A DNA stretch of 64,000 nucleotides, from the NCBI RefSeq assembly GCF_013377535.1, contig NZ_JABCJE010000001.1, positions 558,001 to 622,000 on the forward strand, read 5' to 3'. The notes below the pieces were generated by a model that did not search any database, was not told the DNA's origin, and saw only the letters and a program-made list of their open reading frames with translations. This document shows positions 15,534 to 24,191 of this stretch, piece after piece. The stretch is from Donghicola mangrovi (GTDB lineage: Bacteria; Pseudomonadota; Alphaproteobacteria; Rhodobacterales; Rhodobacteraceae). Within the stretch, counting starts at the first letter, position 1, and each line of letters starts with the position of its first letter. The position numbers were made by a program, and so were the translations under genes.

Positions 15534-18277
15534 TGACGGTTTTCGGGGCATTGGGATTTACCGCGCCGTGGCTTCTGGTGGGCCTGCTGGCCCTTCCGGT
15601 TCTGTGGTTCCTGCTGCGGGCCGTGCCGCCCGCGCCTGTGCGCCGCAAGTTCCCCGCCGTCTCCCTGCTGCTGGGGCTCAAAGACGACGAACACCAGAGC
15701 GACAAGACCCCTTGGTGGCTGCTGCTGCTGCGCCTGTTGGCCGTGGCGGCGGTGATCATCGGTCTGGCGGGGCCTGTTCTGAACCCCGATGCGCGGCAGT
15801 CGGGCCGTGGTCCGCTGCTGGTGCTGATGGATGCCACATGGGCCAGCGCCCCCGATTGGCGCGGCCGCATGGCGCGGCTGGAACCCATGATCGCCGAGGC
15901 TGGCCGCAATGGCCGTCCCGTCGCCGTCATGGCCCTGACCGCGCCTTCCCCCGCGACCTTTGCCGATGCCTCTGTGGCGATCGAAGGGCTGCCCGGCCTG
16001 AGCCCCGCCCCGTGGGACCCGCGTTTTGATGCTGCCTTGCCCGAGGGGGATTTTGAAACGTGGTGGCTGAGTGACGGGCTGGACTATGCGGGCAGAGAGG
16101 GGCTGGCTGACCGCCTGCGGGACCACGGCCCCCTGACCGTGTTCGACACCGGCACCAACCCGACCGCCCTGCGCCCCGCCGCGTTTCAGGACGGAGAGAT
16201 CGCCCTGACCGCCCTGCGCCTGCGGCCCGCCCCGTCGGAAACCCTGACGATCTCGGCTCTTGGCCCTGATCCGGCGGGGATCGAGCGGGTTCTGGCCACC
16301 GGAGAGGTCAGCTTCGAAGACGGCCAGACCGAGGCCTCGACCACGCTGGACCTGCCCGCCGAATTGCGCGCCCGCATCAACAGGTTCTCGCTGGATGGGG
16401 CGCGCAGTGCAGGCGGCGTGACCTTGGCCGACGACCGCTTGCAACGGCGCGAGGTTGCTCTGATCGACGGCGGCCGCAGCCGCGAGGCGATCGACCTGTT
16501 GTCCCCCCTGCATTACCTGCATCAGGCGCTGGAACCGACCGCCGACCTGCTAGAGGGCGGATTGGATGACATTCTGCCCGCCAACCCCGACGTGATCATT
16601 CTGGCCGACGTCGCCCGCCTTGCCCCCAAAGAGGAAAAGGCCCTGCTGGACTGGGTCGAAAAGGGTGGCCAACTGGTGCGCTTTGCCGGTCCGCGCCTAG
16701 CCGCCAGTGATGTTTCACGTGAAGCCGAGGACCCCTTGATGCCCGTCCGCCTGCGGGCCGGTGGCCGCACCGTTGGCGGTGCCATGAGCTGGGGTGACCC
16801 CAAAACGCTGGCCCCCTTTGCCGAGGATAGCCCCTTTGCCGGCCTGCCCACGCCCGATGATGTTCAGGTGACCTCTCAGGTCGTGGCGCAGCCCGATCCA
16901 ACGCTGGCCGACCGCGTGATCGCGAGCCTGAGCGACGGCACACCGCTGGTCACGCGCAAGGCGGCTGGTGCGGGGCAAATCGTGTTGTTCCACGTGACCG
17001 CCAATGCGGAATGGAGCAACCTGCCGCTATCGGGCCTCTTCGTTCAAATGCTGGAGCGTCTGTCGATTTCGTCGGTCACCGCCCGCCCCACCGCCGAGCA
17101 ACTGGAGGGCACCACGTGGCAACCCGCTCAAGTGTTGGACGGGTTCGGGCGGCTTGGCTCTGGGGATGCGTTGCCCGGTGTGGCGGGGCCGCTCCTGTTC
17201 ACCGCGCCCTTAGGGCCGGACCTGCGCCCCGGCCTTTATGAAACCGAGGATCGCCGCCTGTCCCGCAACCTGATCGAAGAAGAAACCACCCTGACGCCCG
17301 CCGTTTGGCCAGCGAACGTATCGGTGACCCCGCTGGTCGCGCCGGATGCGCAGCCCTTGGGCGGGTTCCTGTTGTCGCTGGCGGCGCTGCTGCTTGCGCT
17401 CGATCTGCTGGCCTCGCTTGCTGTCGGGGGCCGTTTGCGCGGTGCCGCTGCGGCACTGGCGGTGCTGATGTTGGCCTCTGTGCCGCATGAAACACGTGCG
17501 CAGGACGCGGATACACCCGTCCCCTCGGAAGAGTTGATGGCAGCGGACGAAGTCACGCTGGCCAATGTCCTGACCGGCGACAAAGCCTTGGACGATCTGG
17601 CCTACGCCGCGATGAAGGGCCTGTCGCAGACCCTGTTCGAGCGGACCTCGGTTGAACCTAACGCCCCGCGCTCTGTGGATCTGGAGCAGGACGAACTGGC
17701 CTTCTACCCGCTGCTGTACTGGCCGATCAGCGCCAATCAACAGCGCCCCTCGGACGAGGCCTATGTGAAGCTGAACCAGTATCTGCGCGGCGGCGGAATG
17801 ATCCTGTTTGACACCCGCGATGCGGACACAGCCCGCCTTGGCGCGAACTCGCCCGAGGGGCGCAAGCTGCGCGAATTGGCCGAGCCTTTGGACGTGCCGC
17901 CGCTGGAGCCTATCCCAGCGGACCACGTGCTGACCCGCGCCTTCTACCTGCTCCAAGACTTCCCCGGTCGCTATAACAGCCGCGATGTCTGGGTCGAGGC
18001 CGCCCCCGAAGACGCCGAGCAGATCGAGGGGATGCCCTTTCGCGACCTGAACGACGGGGTCACGCCGGTGATTTTCGGCGGCAACGACTGGGCCAGTGCG
18101 TGGGCGATGGATGATCGGGGCTATGCCCTGCGCACCGTTGGGCGCGGCTACACCGGCGAGCGTCAGCGCGAGATGGCGTTCCGCTTCGGCGTGAACCTTG
18201 TGATGCATGTGCTGACGGGCAACTACAAATCGGATCAGGTCCACGTGCCTGCGCTGCTGGACAGGTTGGGCCAATGA
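15533..18277 (+). CDS. BatA-like N-terminal / DUF4159 domain membrane protein
   Basis: A 914-residue inner-membrane protein. The N-terminus has two hydrophobic helices (FTAPWLLVGLLALPVLWFLL and a second near residue 65) like the BatA/aerotolerance-regulator domain. A long periplasmic-type region with a glutamine-amidotransferase-like stretch follows (IILADVARL, GGQLVRFAGPRL). Another hydrophobic helix lies near residue 610. The C-terminus has the DUF4159 block (ELAFYPLLYWPI, YLRGGGMILFDTRD). The start at 15533 follows AAGGAG and overlaps the DUF58 stop by one base. Function is unknown. Fusion of the two domains in one chain is typical of alphaproteobacterial moxR operons. Confidence 0.82.
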   Translation: MTVFGALGFTAPWLLVGLLALPVLWFLLRAVPPAPVRRKFPAVSLLLGLKDDEHQSDKTPWWLLLLRLLAVAAVIIGLAGPVLNPDARQSGRGPLLVLMDATWASAPDWRGRMARLEPMIAEAGRNGRPVAVMALTAPSPATFADASVAIEGLPGLSPAPWDPRFDAALPEGDFETWWLSDGLDYAGREGLADRLRDHGPLTVFDTGTNPTALRPAAFQDGEIALTALRLRPAPSETLTISALGPDPAGIERVLATGEVSFEDGQTEASTTLDLPAELRARINRFSLDGARSAGGVTLADDRLQRREVALIDGGRSREAIDLLSPLHYLHQALEPTADLLEGGLDDILPANPDVIILADVARLAPKEEKALLDWVEKGGQLVRFAGPRLAASDVSREAEDPLMPVRLRAGGRTVGGAMSWGDPKTLAPFAEDSPFAGLPTPDDVQVTSQVVAQPDPTLADRVIASLSDGTPLVTRKAAGAGQIVLFHVTANAEWSNLPLSGLFVQMLERLSISSVTARPTAEQLEGTTWQPAQVLDGFGRLGSGDALPGVAGPLLFTAPLGPDLRPGLYETEDRRLSRNLIEEETTLTPAVWPANVSVTPLVAPDAQPLGGFLLSLAALLLALDLLASLAVGGRLRGAAAALAVLMLASVPHETRAQDADTPVPSEELMAADEVTLANVLTGDKALDDLAYAAMKGLSQTLFERTSVEPNAPRSVDLEQDELAFYPLLYWPISANQQRPSDEAYVKLNQYLRGGGMILFDTRDADTARLGANSPEGRKLRELAEPLDVPPLEPIPADHVLTRAFYLLQDFPGRYNSRDVWVEAAPEDAEQIEGMPFRDLNDGVTPVIFGGNDWASAWAMDDRGYALRTVGRGYTGERQREMAFRFGVNLVMHVLTGNYKSDQVHVPALLDRLGQ

Positions 18278-20325
18278 ACTACGAAATCGCCTTTGCGCCG
18301 CTGGTGCCGATGTGGGTCGTCTATGGGGCGGCGTTTCTGGCCGTTGCGGTGATGGTGCTGGCGCGGGTGCGGCGGCTGTCGGGTTGGTTCCTGCGGGGGC
18401 TGGCGCTGGCGGTAATTGCCGTGGCCCTGTCCGGCCCCGCCCTGCAAGAAGAGACCCGCACGCCGATGACCGACATCGTCCTGCTGGTCGAGGATCGCAG
18501 CGCCAGCCAACGCCTGTCCGACCGCGCCGACCAAACCGCCGAGGCCGCCGAAGCGCTGGCCATCCGTCTGGCTGAACGCCCCAATACCGAGGTCCGCCGG
18601 ATTACCGTGGGCGACGGGCAGGATAACGCGGGCACCCAGCTGATGACCGCCCTAGCCGACGCCATCGCCGAGGAACCCAAGGCCCGCATCGCCGGTGCCA
18701 TTCTGCTGTCCGACGGGCGCTTGCATGACTTGGCTGCCCTACCAGACTTGCCCGCGCCCTTGCATCTGATGCTGACGGGGCGGGACACGGATTGGGACCG
18801 CCGCCTGATCGTCAGCAACGCCCCCGCCTTTGCCATTCTGGACGAGGAAATCACCCTTACCCTGCGGGTCGAAGATCAGGGCGCCGTCCCCGCTGGCATC
18901 GGCCCCGCTCAGCTGTCGGTTTCGGTGGATGGGCGTGCGCCCCAGACCGTGATGGTGCCGATCGGGCAGGACATGGAATTGCCGCTGAAGCTGCCTCATG
19001 CGGGGCGGAACGTCATCGAATTCAAGGTCGCCACCGCCGAGGGCGAGCTGACCGACCGCAACAACAGCGCCCTTGTCCAGATGAACGGCGTGCGGGACCG
19101 CTTGTCGGTGCTGCTGGTGTCTGGCGTACCCCATGCGGGCGAACGCACGTGGCGCAACCTGCTGAAGTCCGACAGCTCGGTCGATCTGGTCCACTTCACC
19201 ATCCTGCGCCCACCGGAAAAGCAGGACGGCGTGCCTGTGACCGAGCTGTCGCTGATCGCCTTTCCCACGCGTGAGCTGTTTCTGGAAAAGATCAACGATT
19301 TCGACCTGATCATCTTTGACCGCTACAAACGGCGGGGCATCCTGCCCGCGCTCTATTTGGATAACGTCCGGAACTATGTCGAGAATGGCGGCGCTGTGCT
19401 GGTGTCTGCGGGACCGGATTATGCCAACGTGGACAGCCTTTATCGTTCGCCGCTTGGGGTGGTGTTGCCCGGTGAACCGACAGCGCGCGTGATAGAAGAG
19501 GCGTTCCGCCCTCATGTCACCGAACTGGGCCAGCGCCATCCCGTGACCGAGGGCCTTGCCCCCCTAGAGGGGGAACCCGACTGGGGCCGCTGGCTGCGTC
19601 AGGTGGACGTGGACCCCAAGGATTCCGACGTGGTCATGACCGGGGCCGATGACAAACCCTTGCTGCTGCTGAACCGTGTGGGCGAAGGGCGCGTGGCGCT
19701 GCTGGCCTCGGATCAGGCGTGGCTCTGGAGCCGCGGCTTCGAAGGGGGCGGTCCCCAGATGGAACTGCTGCGCCGCTTGGCCCACTGGATGATGGGCGAG
19801 CCGGAACTGGAAGAAGAGGCCCTGACCGCCACCGCGACCGGCCAACAGATCCGCGTGATCCGCCGTTCCTTGGCCGGTGATGTGGGGGCGGTGACGATCA
19901 CTGCACCCGACGGCACCGAAACCGAACTGCCCCTGACCGAGGTGTCCCCCGGCCATTACGAGGCGCTGTTCGACGGGCCGGAGATGGGTCTCTATCGTCT
20001 GAAAGAGGGCGAGCACGAGACGGTCATCGGCCTTGGCCCCGCCGCCCCGCGTGAATTCGAGGAAACCATCGCCAGCGGTGATCTGCTGGAGCCTGTTCTG
20101 GCCTCGACCGGAGGTGGTGTCTGGAAGGTGACCGACGGCATCCCCGCCATCCGCGAGGTGAACGCGGGTCGCCCCGCAATCGGGCGCGGCTGGATCGGCA
20201 TCACCCCCCGCGACGCGACCGAGGCCCGCGATATCAGCCGCGTGCCGTTGCTGCCCGCTTGGGCGGTGCTTCTGGTGCTGTCGGTGCTGATTATCGGTGC
20301 CTGGATGAGAGAGGGGCGGAACTGA
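18274..20325 (+). CDS. Large membrane protein with glutamine amidotransferase-like domain, last gene of moxR operon
   Basis: The 683-residue protein has two N-terminal transmembrane helices (VVYGAAFLAVAVMVL and GWFLRGLALAVIAVALSGPA) and one C-terminal helix (LLPAWAVLLVLSVLIIGAWM). Between them lies a large extracytoplasmic region containing a class I amidotransferase-like part (LSVLLVSGVPHAGERTW, NVRNYVENGGAVLVSAGPDY). No catalytic Cys-His-Glu triad is visible, so this fold probably binds rather than cleaves. It overlaps the preceding gene by ATGA. The layout mirrors the previous gene, so they may form a membrane complex served by MoxR. Function unknown. Confidence 0.75.
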   Translation: MNYEIAFAPLVPMWVVYGAAFLAVAVMVLARVRRLSGWFLRGLALAVIAVALSGPALQEETRTPMTDIVLLVEDRSASQRLSDRADQTAEAAEALAIRLAERPNTEVRRITVGDGQDNAGTQLMTALADAIAEEPKARIAGAILLSDGRLHDLAALPDLPAPLHLMLTGRDTDWDRRLIVSNAPAFAILDEEITLTLRVEDQGAVPAGIGPAQLSVSVDGRAPQTVMVPIGQDMELPLKLPHAGRNVIEFKVATAEGELTDRNNSALVQMNGVRDRLSVLLVSGVPHAGERTWRNLLKSDSSVDLVHFTILRPPEKQDGVPVTELSLIAFPTRELFLEKINDFDLIIFDRYKRRGILPALYLDNVRNYVENGGAVLVSAGPDYANVDSLYRSPLGVVLPGEPTARVIEEAFRPHVTELGQRHPVTEGLAPLEGEPDWGRWLRQVDVDPKDSDVVMTGADDKPLLLLNRVGEGRVALLASDQAWLWSRGFEGGGPQMELLRRLAHWMMGEPELEEEALTATATGQQIRVIRRSLAGDVGAVTITAPDGTETELPLTEVSPGHYEALFDGPEMGLYRLKEGEHETVIGLGPAAPREFEETIASGDLLEPVLASTGGGVWKVTDGIPAIREVNAGRPAIGRGWIGITPRDATEARDISRVPLLPAWAVLLVLSVLIIGAWMREGRN

Positions 20326-20331
20326 CCGCCC

Positions 20332-20697
20332 CTATTTCAGCTTCAGCATAAAGCGGTCCTTGGACCAGCCATCGCGCCGACAATGGGCGCGGATAAAGAC
20401 TTTGCGAATGCCATCAGGGACCGAAACGCCAGACAGGGACCGTGTCAGGGGCTGTTCTTCGGGATGGGGGTGCAGCAGGGTGCGGCGCTCTATTTCGGTG
20501 CCGTCGCGGGTCTCGATCGACCAGAAATCAACGAAATGGTCCCAACCTGTGTCGCTGTGGGACACGGTCACCTCGATCCGCCATCCCAAGCCCTCTTTCT
20601 GGGCGGTGGCAGACAGGATCTGAGGCTCATCGGCCTTGGTCTGGCCAGCCAGTAGAATCGCGATGAACAGGGCTGGGAAAACCGATTTGCATCTCAT
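20332..20697 (-). CDS. Small exported protein of unknown function
   Basis: A 121-residue protein with a clear signal peptide (MRCKSVFPALFIAILLAG, likely cut after TKA at residue 22) and a single compact domain. Its pattern WRIEVTVSHSDTGWDHFVDFW ... HPHPEEQPLTRSLSGV recalls short periplasmic proteins of unknown function found in Rhodobacterales. One Cys pair is not obvious. It ends 6 bases from the end of the moxR operon, on the other strand. Confidence 0.65.
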   Translation of the reverse strand: MRCKSVFPALFIAILLAGQTKADEPQILSATAQKEGLGWRIEVTVSHSDTGWDHFVDFWSIETRDGTEIERRTLLHPHPEEQPLTRSLSGVSVPDGIRKVFIRAHCRRDGWSKDRFMLKLK

Positions 20698-20732
20698 GCC
20701 AGTATGTTAGCACGAGAAAATCGTCACGGGTG

Positions 20733-21452
20733 TCACAAGCCCGTGGGGGGCGGCATCCCGTCGTTCTGCTCCATCAGGACAGAGCGCGACCGGGACGTGA
20801 ACTCGCGCCGCCACAGCACGCTGACGGTGAAGGCCGTGGCAATGAACAGCGCCCAAGGGCCCGCCAGCCAAGCCGTGGAACACAGGGCGAAATAGACCGA
20901 CCGAAGGCCACGGTTGAACGCCCGCGCGGCCGAGATGTTCAGCGATGCGGCCTTGGTTGCGCGGGGCATGGCGTAGGGGCTGTTGCCGTCATTCGGGACG
21001 CTGGCCATGAGCACCGCGCAGTAGCCAAACAGGCGGTTGGACCACACAAACTTGAGGAACGCGTTGGTCAGAAAGACCATGGTGAGCAGCAGCTTGAATT
21101 CCCAGACTACGGCGGGTGAGTCGTCCAGCCTCAGGTCGCGGGCGACGCCGACCAACTGCTCGGAATTGCCGATGGCCGCGAACCCGCCGCCCAAGGCGAT
21201 CATGCTGGCTGACGCGAAAAAGCTGGTGGCCTGACGCAGCCCGCTCAGGACTTGGGCGTCGAAAATGCGGGGGTTCCGATCGACCATCTGGCGCATCCAT
21301 TCGCGCCGGTATTCGGCCATAAGCACCGACACGGACGGGGTTTTCCCCGGATTTTCGATGCGCCAACCGATGCCGATCCAGCAGATCAGCAGCAACGCAA
21401 CGGCGGCGTAATCAACGGTGGCAAAATAGCTGAGGCGGTCCATCCAAATCAT
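20733..21452 (-). CDS. DUF599 family membrane protein
   Basis: The 239-residue protein has four hydrophobic helices, including YAAVALLLICWIGIGWRIE, TSFFASASMIALGGGFAAIG, FKLLLTMVFLTNAFLKFVWS and WLAGPWALFIATAFTVSVLW. It has the DUF599 motifs RREWMRQM and FNRGLRSVYFAL. Function is unknown. Start choice between 21452 and 21443 is unresolved since neither has a good Shine-Dalgarno. It is divergent from glcD. Confidence 0.8.
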   Translation of the reverse strand: MIWMDRLSYFATVDYAAVALLLICWIGIGWRIENPGKTPSVSVLMAEYRREWMRQMVDRNPRIFDAQVLSGLRQATSFFASASMIALGGGFAAIGNSEQLVGVARDLRLDDSPAVVWEFKLLLTMVFLTNAFLKFVWSNRLFGYCAVLMASVPNDGNSPYAMPRATKAASLNISAARAFNRGLRSVYFALCSTAWLAGPWALFIATAFTVSVLWRREFTSRSRSVLMEQNDGMPPPTGL

Positions 21453-21545
21453 GGCTGAAATCTAAACTGACCAGCTGCGGGTTGCCAGATGGAAAAATTG
21501 GTTATATTTTTTGACCAGTATCGCAAGGTCCCGGAGGAGCCCGCT

Positions 21546-22994
21546 ATGGAAATGCCAGCCCCGAACCCCGCCATTGTGGCGAAGAAGGCGGAATTGGTCA
21601 GAAGACTGACCGAGGTTCTGCCCGAAACCGCCGTGATCCATGACGAGGCCGAGACCCGCGCCTATGAATGCGATGCGCTCACAGCTTACCGATGCCCGCC
21701 CTTGGCGGCCGTGCTGCCTTCGACCACCCAAGAGGTTTCGGACGTGCTGCGCATTTGTCACCAAATGGGCGTGCCTGTGGTGCCGCGCGGATCGGGGACG
21801 TCTTTGGCAGGGGGTGCGTTGCCGACGGCGGATTCGGTGATCCTTGGGGTGGCGCGGATGAATGCAGTGCTGGAGACGGATTACGACAACCGTTTTATCC
21901 GCGTGCAGACTGGCCGCACGAACCTGAGCGTCACCGGCGCGGTCGAGGCGGATGGCTTCTTTTACGCGCCTGACCCGTCCTCTCAGTTGGCCTGCGCCAT
22001 TGCGGGGAACATCGCGATGAACTCTGGCGGGGCGCACTGCCTGAAGTATGGCGTGACCACGAATAACCTGATGGGCGTGACCATGGTGCTGATGGACGGC
22101 ACCATCACCGAGATCGGCGGCGCGCATCTGGACGCAGCGGGCTTGGACCTGCTGGGGGTGATTTGCGGGTCCGAAGGGCAGCTTGGCGTCGTGACCGAGG
22201 CGACCCTGCGCATTCTGGCGAAACCCGAGGGGGCGCTGCCGGTGCTGATGGGCTTTGACACTAACGAGGGCGCGGGCGCCTGTGTGTCGGACATTATCAA
22301 GGCGGGCGTTCTGCCCGTGGCCATCGAATTCATGGACCGCCCGTGCATCGAGGCCTGCGAGGCCTTTGCCAAGGCCGGCTATCCCATGTGCGAGGCGCTT
22401 CTGATCATCGAGGTCGAAGGCAGCCCCGAAGAGATCCGTCACCAACTGAGTCTGATCAAAGAGATCGCCGCCGCCCACAACCCCGTGGACTACCGCGAGG
22501 CGGCGGACGCGGACGAAGCCTATCGCATCTGGCTGGGGCGCAAGTCAGCGTTCGGCGCGATGGGTCAGATCAACGACTATATGTGCTTGGACGGGACGAT
22601 CCCTGTGTCGGCGCTGCCCGAAGTGCTGCGCCGGATTGGCGAACTGTCCAAGCACTATGGCTTGGGCGTGGCGAACGTGTTCCACGCAGGCGACGGCAAT
22701 ATGCATCCCTTGATCCTGTATAACGCGAACCAGCCCGGCCAGTTGGAGCTGTGCGAGGCCTTTGGCGCCGACATTTTGCGTCTGTGCGTCGAGGTAGGCG
22801 GCTGTCTGACTGGCGAGCATGGGGTCGGCATCGAGAAGCGCGATCTGATGGTGGACCAGTTCGCCCCCGTCGATCTGGAGGCTCAGATGGCGGTGAAGGA
22901 CGTCTTTGATCCGGCGTGGCTGTTGAACCCTGCCAAGGTGTTCCCGCTGGCGTCGTCCGAAGCGCGCCGCGCTGTGAAAATCGCTGCCGAGTGA
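21546..22994 (+). CDS. glcD: Glycolate oxidase FAD subunit GlcD
   Basis: A 482-residue FAD-linked oxidase with the PCMH-type FAD motif PRGSGTSLAGGALP near residue 82, GNIAMNSGGAHCLKYGVT, and the C-terminal VFHAGDGNMHPLI and TGEHGVGIEKRD blocks with the family metal-binding histidines. With GlcE and GlcF it oxidises glycolate to glyoxylate and passes electrons to the quinone pool. The order glcD-glcE-glcF follows directly. The start at 21546 (MEMPAPNP) is set by GGAGGA 7 bases upstream, and a start 19 codons earlier lacks one. D-lactate dehydrogenase activity is the main alternative, but the three-gene order favours glycolate. Confidence 0.92.
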   Translation: MEMPAPNPAIVAKKAELVRRLTEVLPETAVIHDEAETRAYECDALTAYRCPPLAAVLPSTTQEVSDVLRICHQMGVPVVPRGSGTSLAGGALPTADSVILGVARMNAVLETDYDNRFIRVQTGRTNLSVTGAVEADGFFYAPDPSSQLACAIAGNIAMNSGGAHCLKYGVTTNNLMGVTMVLMDGTITEIGGAHLDAAGLDLLGVICGSEGQLGVVTEATLRILAKPEGALPVLMGFDTNEGAGACVSDIIKAGVLPVAIEFMDRPCIEACEAFAKAGYPMCEALLIIEVEGSPEEIRHQLSLIKEIAAAHNPVDYREAADADEAYRIWLGRKSAFGAMGQINDYMCLDGTIPVSALPEVLRRIGELSKHYGLGVANVFHAGDGNMHPLILYNANQPGQLELCEAFGADILRLCVEVGGCLTGEHGVGIEKRDLMVDQFAPVDLEAQMAVKDVFDPAWLLNPAKVFPLASSEARRAVKIAAE

Positions 22995-23007
22995 ATGGAA
23001 GCCGGGT

Positions 23008-23043
23008 GAGGGGGCTGTCTGCCCCCTCTTGGGCCTGAGGCCC
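23008..23043 (+). terminator. Tandem hairpins between glcD and glcE
   Basis: An 8-bp stem (GAGGGGGC 23008-23015 with GCCCCCTC 23021-23028) is followed by GGGCC-TGA-GGCCC (23031-23043). Only two T residues follow the first hairpin. They could attenuate or punctuate the glc transcript. Because glcE and glcF need the same complex, full termination seems unlikely. Confidence 0.4.
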
Positions 23044-23049
23044 AATTCA

Positions 23050-23077
23050 CCCCCGAGAGTATTTGGAACAAGAAGAA
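23050..23077 (+). repeat. Dispersed intergenic element, copy 2 (before glcE, supplies its ribosome site)
   Basis: CCCCCGAGAGTATTTGG, then AACAAGAAGAA, runs up to one base before the glcE ATG. It is the reverse-oriented, diverged form of the element found after lpxK and other genes. Its AAGAAG end stands where the glcE Shine-Dalgarno should be. Confidence 0.55.
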
Positions 23078-23078
23078 T

Positions 23079-24191
23079 ATGCGACCTGAGACAGAGGCCG
23101 AGCTGGCCGGACTGATTGCGGGGCGGGATGCGCCCTTGTGGATTCGCGGTGGCGGGACTGCCGGTGTGGTGCCTGATGCGGCAGACGTGCTGGAGACCAG
23201 CGGGTTGGCGGGGATTTCGCTGTACGAGCCCGGAGCGTTGACTTTGGTGGTGAAGGCGGGGACGCCTTTGGCCGAGGTTGAGGGTGTTCTGGCGGCTGAG
23301 GGGCAGCGGTTGGCGTTTGAACCTGCGGATTTGCGTGGGGTTCTGGGGGCCTCGGGCGAGCCGACGATTGGTGCTGTGGCGGCGATGAACGTGAGCGGGC
23401 CGCGCCGGATTCAGGCGGGGGCCTGCCGCGATTTCATGCTGGGGGTCCGGTATGTGGATGGTCTGGGGACCATCGTGAAGAATGGCGGGCGGGTGATGAA
23501 GAACGTCACCGGCTATGATCTGGTCAAGCTGATGTCGGGGGCCTGCGGGACTTTGGGCGTGTTGACCGAGGTATCGATGAAGGTGCTGCCGATGCCAGAG
23601 GCGCAGGGCTGCGTGATGGTGGATGGCTTGGCGCCCGATGCGGCCGTTCAGGCGATGTCGGCGGCGCTGGGGTCGCCCTATGACGTGACGGGGGCGGCGC
23701 ATTTGCCTGTGGGCGTGGATGGTGCGCCGGTGACGATGGTGCGGGTCGAAGGGTTTGGTGCTCAGGTCGACTACCGGACCGGCAAGCTGCGCGATCTGCT
23801 GGGGCGGTTCGGTAACGTGCGGGTCGAGACGGAGGCAGAGCGTGTGGCCGCCGGTTGGCGCTATGTCCGTGATCTGGAGGGGTTTGTCGGGGTCGAGGGT
23901 GACCTGTGGCGGATCTCGGTCAAGCCGTCGGATGGGCCTGCGGTGCTGGCAGGTCTGAACGCCGTAAAGGCACAGATGGATTGGGGCGGTGGTCTGATCT
24001 GGGCTGTGGTGCCTGCGGGGACCGATGTGCGGGCGCGGATGAGTGTGGCTGGTCACGCGACGCTCGTGCGCGGGACGGGGCAGCCCCGGTTCCATCCGGA
24101 AACCCCTGTAAATGCGCAGCTCGCAGCGGGCTTGCGTGCGAAATTCGATCCCAAGGGGATGTTCAACCCCGGCCTGATGGGAGCCAACTGA
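23079..24191 (+). CDS. glcE: Glycolate oxidase FAD-binding subunit GlcE
   Basis: A 370-residue subunit shorter than GlcD but of the same FAD-binding fold: WIRGGGT near residue 22, GASGEPTIGAVAAMNVSGPRR near residue 89, and GRVMKNVTGYDLVKLMSGACG near residue 139. It completes the glycolate oxidase complex. The gene follows glcD by 84 bases, which hold two hairpins and a dispersed repeat, and its stop overlaps the glcF start (TGATG). The nucleotide sequence looks G-rich on the coding strand. Confidence 0.92.
   Translation: MRPETEAELAGLIAGRDAPLWIRGGGTAGVVPDAADVLETSGLAGISLYEPGALTLVVKAGTPLAEVEGVLAAEGQRLAFEPADLRGVLGASGEPTIGAVAAMNVSGPRRIQAGACRDFMLGVRYVDGLGTIVKNGGRVMKNVTGYDLVKLMSGACGTLGVLTEVSMKVLPMPEAQGCVMVDGLAPDAAVQAMSAALGSPYDVTGAAHLPVGVDGAPVTMVRVEGFGAQVDYRTGKLRDLLGRFGNVRVETEAERVAAGWRYVRDLEGFVGVEGDLWRISVKPSDGPAVLAGLNAVKAQMDWGGGLIWAVVPAGTDVRARMSVAGHATLVRGTGQPRFHPETPVNAQLAAGLRAKFDPKGMFNPGLMGAN

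Noticed and set aside
22545-24095. A 516-codon open frame on the - strand across glcD/glcE
   Set aside because: Low-complexity, His/Arg/Pro-rich translation typical of a shadow frame; the glc genes on the + strand are well supported.
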